Shown here one piece after another: positions 42,497 through 44,354 of a stretch of DNA of 44,354 nt. Made by a program: the position numbers and the translations under genes. The notes under the pieces were generated by a model. It made no database searches and was not told the origin of the DNA. It was given only the letters and a program-made list of their open reading frames with translations. The stretch comes from Ignavibacteria bacterium (lineage in GTDB: Bacteria; Bacteroidota; Ignavibacteria; Ignavibacteriales; Ignavibacteriaceae): positions 1 to 44,354 of the forward strand of contig JAJTBZ010000012.1 of assembly GCA_021286645.1 (NCBI GenBank), given 5' to 3'. Position 1 is the first letter of the stretch; every line of letters starts with the position of its first letter.

Positions 42497-43464
42497 CGGG
42501 GATTATTATGCCATTTCCAGGCACTTTCAACAATATCTTCAATAGTATAAACAGGCACCCAGCCTAAAACTTCCTTTGCTTTTCCTGTATCCGCTACCAA
42601 TACTGCCGGATCACCGGCACGGCGATCACAATAAGTAACAGGAATCGCCTTCTGTGTTATCTTTTCGGCTATTTCAATTATCTGTTTAACAGAATTTCCC
42701 TTTCCTGTTCCGAGATTTACCGTCACAGAATCGCCTCCGTTCAGGAGATACCGTACCGCCCGAATATGCGCGTCTGCTAAATCTTCTACATGTATATAGT
42801 CTCGTACACAAGTACCGTCAGAAGTAGGATAGTCAGTACCGAATACATTGATCGTTTCACGTTTGCCTTGGGCTGTATATAGAACGAGTGGTATAAGGTG
42901 CGTTTCAGGCGAATGGCTTTCTCCAATGCCACCATCCATTGCAGCCCCTGCAGCATTAAAGTACCGCAGACAAACAGAACGAAGCCCGTAGGGGCCTTCA
43001 AAGTCCGATAAAAATTGTTCAATCATCAATTTTGTGTGCGCGTATGGATTAATTGGCGCAGGAGTTGATAATTCAGAAATTGGAATAGACGCATCATTAC
43101 CATAGACAGAACAAGTAGAGGAAAATACGATTGAACGAATATTGTTTGCAACGAGCGCGCGCAATAAATTCAATGAACCCACTAAATTATTCTGATAATA
43201 CATTGCGGGCTGTTCTACTGATTCGCCCACGTACGCGTACGCCGCGAAATGAATTACTGCCTCTATAGTATATTTTTCTAAAGTGCTGCAAAGCGTACTA
43301 TAATCCAGCAAATCAATCTGCTCAAAAACAGCACCCGGGTGAAGGGCTTCTTTATGCCCTCTTGATAAATTATCAAAAATAACTACCTTATGGCCGGCAT
43401 CTATCAATTGCCTTACCACATGTGAGCCTATATAGCCGGCTCCTCCCGTCACTAAAATCTGCAT
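42490..43464 (-). CDS. galE: UDP-glucose 4-epimerase
   Basis: A 324-residue extended short-chain dehydrogenase. NAD-binding TGGAGYIGSH starts at residue 6, followed by VIFDNLSRGH; catalytic residues are the Ser/Thr of SSTCSVYG and the Tyr-x3-Lys of NPYAHTKLMIE. ALVLYTAQGKRE and the DYPTSDGTCVRDYIHVEDLA region are typical of GalE. It interconverts UDP-glucose and UDP-galactose for polysaccharide synthesis. The start at 43464 was chosen because it begins MQILVTGGAGYIG; the open frame runs 24 codons further upstream, but that overlaps the PKD gene. The ATG lies 1 bp after the PKD gene stop, so the two are coupled. Its end overlaps the terminator shared with purB. Confidence 0.95.
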   Translation of the reverse strand: MQILVTGGAGYIGSHVVRQLIDAGHKVVIFDNLSRGHKEALHPGAVFEQIDLLDYSTLCSTLEKYTIEAVIHFAAYAYVGESVEQPAMYYQNNLVGSLNLLRALVANNIRSIVFSSTCSVYGNDASIPISELSTPAPINPYAHTKLMIEQFLSDFEGPYGLRSVCLRYFNAAGAAMDGGIGESHSPETHLIPLVLYTAQGKRETINVFGTDYPTSDGTCVRDYIHVEDLADAHIRAVRYLLNGGDSVTVNLGTGKGNSVKQIIEIAEKITQKAIPVTYCDRRAGDPAVLVADTGKAKEVLGWVPVYTIEDIVESAWKWHNNPRY

Positions 43465-43465
43465 A

Positions 43466-44353
43466 TCATTTCTGCGTTTTAATCGTAACTTTAACGGTGT
43501 TTGATGCAGAACTACATTTGGTTCCTCTGCCATCACTTACCGTAAGTACTACGGAATAATCACCTGGTTTGGAATATAAGTGATACACTTTCTCACCGGA
43601 GGCTTTTGTTCCATCGCCAAAATCCCATAAATACTGCAACTGATCGCCATCTGCATCATGCGAACGCGAGCCGTCAAACAGCAGCTCATCATGAGCTCCA
43701 CCGGTAAAACCATTTCGATTTCCACCTGCATCTGCAACAGGAGGTGTATTTATAAAAATATGAATTGTATCAGTACCTATTGAACAATGGGTTTTCTTAT
43801 TGTCATTCACTTCCAGAATAATAGTCTTCAAGCCAGCCTGAGTAAATGAGTGTTTAAGTTCCTTCATCACATGTGTAGTTCCATCACTCAGTTTCCAGGT
43901 ATATGTCAGTGAATCATTATCCACATCAAAAACTTTACGTGGACTTATATTAACCGGTTCGCCAATGCAAGCATCGGGAACAGAACCGATAATGACTTCG
44001 GGGGCAGAGTTAATCTGAATCTTTTTCATTATTTCGGCATGGCTATTACTTACATTATCGCCGTCATTAACGGTTAGTAATACACTGTACATACCCGGCA
44101 ATACATAAGTATGATTTACTACTTTACCTTTTTCCGAGCTGCCGTCTCCAAAATCCCAGGTATATTCAACAATGTTTCCATCGGGATCGTACGATTTCTC
44201 ACCCGAAAAATTAACTGTCTGACCGGGACAGGCGGCAGTTACAAAGTCAGGAACCGGTACAGGTGTAGCATCCACCCGAATAGAGAGAGAATCATAACTG
44301 GTATTATTTTCTAACTTCGTATTATCCTGTACTTTTAATATTACTTTATACGT
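43466..44353 (-). CDS. PKD-repeat surface or secreted protein, 5' end missing
   Basis: The frame is open from the window end to a TGA at 43466-43468, encoding at least 295 residues; a GTG at 44275 is not the true start because the same repeat pattern continues upstream (TYKVILKVQDN at the edge). It holds three complete PKD domains and the end of a fourth, about 85-90 residues each, with the signature WDFGDG in two copies and WKLSDG in the middle one, and ends of the type GxYSVVLTVSDG. PKD domains are Ig-like modules of cell-surface or secreted proteins. The chain ends KVTIKTQK directly after the last domain; no sorting-signal domain follows. The catalytic or anchoring part, if any, lies outside the window. 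It is 1 bp upstream of galE. Confidence 0.85.
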   Translation of the reverse strand, partial: TYKVILKVQDNTKLENNTSYDSLSIRVDATPVPVPDFVTAACPGQTVNFSGEKSYDPDGNIVEYTWDFGDGSSEKGKVVNHTYVLPGMYSVLLTVNDGDNVSNSHAEIMKKIQINSAPEVIIGSVPDACIGEPVNISPRKVFDVDNDSLTYTWKLSDGTTHVMKELKHSFTQAGLKTIILEVNDNKKTHCSIGTDTIHIFINTPPVADAGGNRNGFTGGAHDELLFDGSRSHDADGDQLQYLWDFGDGTKASGEKVYHLYSKPGDYSVVLTVSDGRGTKCSSASNTVKVTIKTQK

Positions 44354-44354
44354 G

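Noticed and set aside
1-44354. tRNA, rRNA, CRISPR arrays, insertion sequences, integrases or prophage genes
   Set aside because: None seen: gaps are short, no regularly spaced short repeats, no transposase or integrase motifs, and no terminal inverted repeats or attachment-site duplications noticed by eye.

Overview
The window is 44.4 kb of ordinary-looking bacterial chromosome, moderately AT-rich and densely coded. The gene families point to the Bacteroidota/Chlorobiota/Ignavibacteriota branch: an S46 dipeptidyl-peptidase, a YwqK-repeat protein, a PKD-repeat surface protein, a short DUF4834-like membrane protein, an M28 peptidase with signal peptide, and a trimeric bifurcating [FeFe] hydrogenase. 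Clear Shine-Dalgarno sequences precede several genes (hydB, the hybrid kinase, the M28 peptidase, the DUF302 gene). This fits an Ignavibacteria/Chlorobi-like lineage better than classical Bacteroidia, which mostly lack them. The taxonomic placement is inference; no marker gene was searched. An anaerobic or facultative lifestyle is suggested by the hydrogenase, the microcompartment redox proteins and several Fe-S membrane or regulatory proteins.

Layout. 1-1.3 kb: tail of a cyclophilin and a membrane glycosyltransferase. 1.4-3.1 kb: a cluster of DnaA-box-like sites followed by dnaA, a plausible replication origin. 3.1-6.2 kb (minus strand): a three-gene unit encoding a PduS-like Fe-S/flavin oxidoreductase, a PduT-like Fe-S microcompartment shell protein and a U32 peptidase. 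6.4-8.5 kb: a DPP7-type exopeptidase. 8.8-13.1 kb: a YwqK-repeat exported protein followed by the agmatine-to-putrescine pair aguB-aguA and a YihY-family membrane protein. 13.1-17.2 kb: an outer-membrane protein, an Fe-S Rrf2 regulator, a YwiC-like membrane protein, a NapH-type polyferredoxin and an Lrp/AsnC regulator. 17.4-19.0 kb: an NCS2-like permease.

19.2-26.9 kb holds the most unusual part: a 1360-residue protein with an N-terminal TPR region, a beta-rich middle domain and three consecutive CbxX/CfqX-type AAA+ modules. It is followed 56 bp later by a 1174-residue soluble hybrid histidine kinase with about five PAS domains, a GAF domain and a receiver. 26.9-30.3 kb: an M28 peptidase and a UvrD-like helicase, convergent. 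30.5-34.8 kb: a tightly overlapped seven-gene operon (pgeF, EamA transporter, folB, folK, deoxynucleoside kinase, small membrane protein, Ppx/GppA). 34.9-39.6 kb: a DUF302 gene and the convergent hydC-hydB-hydA operon. 40.0-44.4 kb: an HtrA protease and purB, then galE and a PKD-repeat protein running off the window end.

No tRNA, rRNA, CRISPR array, transposase or prophage gene was seen. Several convergent gene pairs are separated only by hairpins or share their stop region, so the region is compact. The strongest candidates for new biology are the triple-AAA+ protein and its neighbouring kinase, the detached PduS/PduT redox pair beside the origin, and the Fe-S Rrf2/YwiC/NapH-type cluster with its two inverted repeats.
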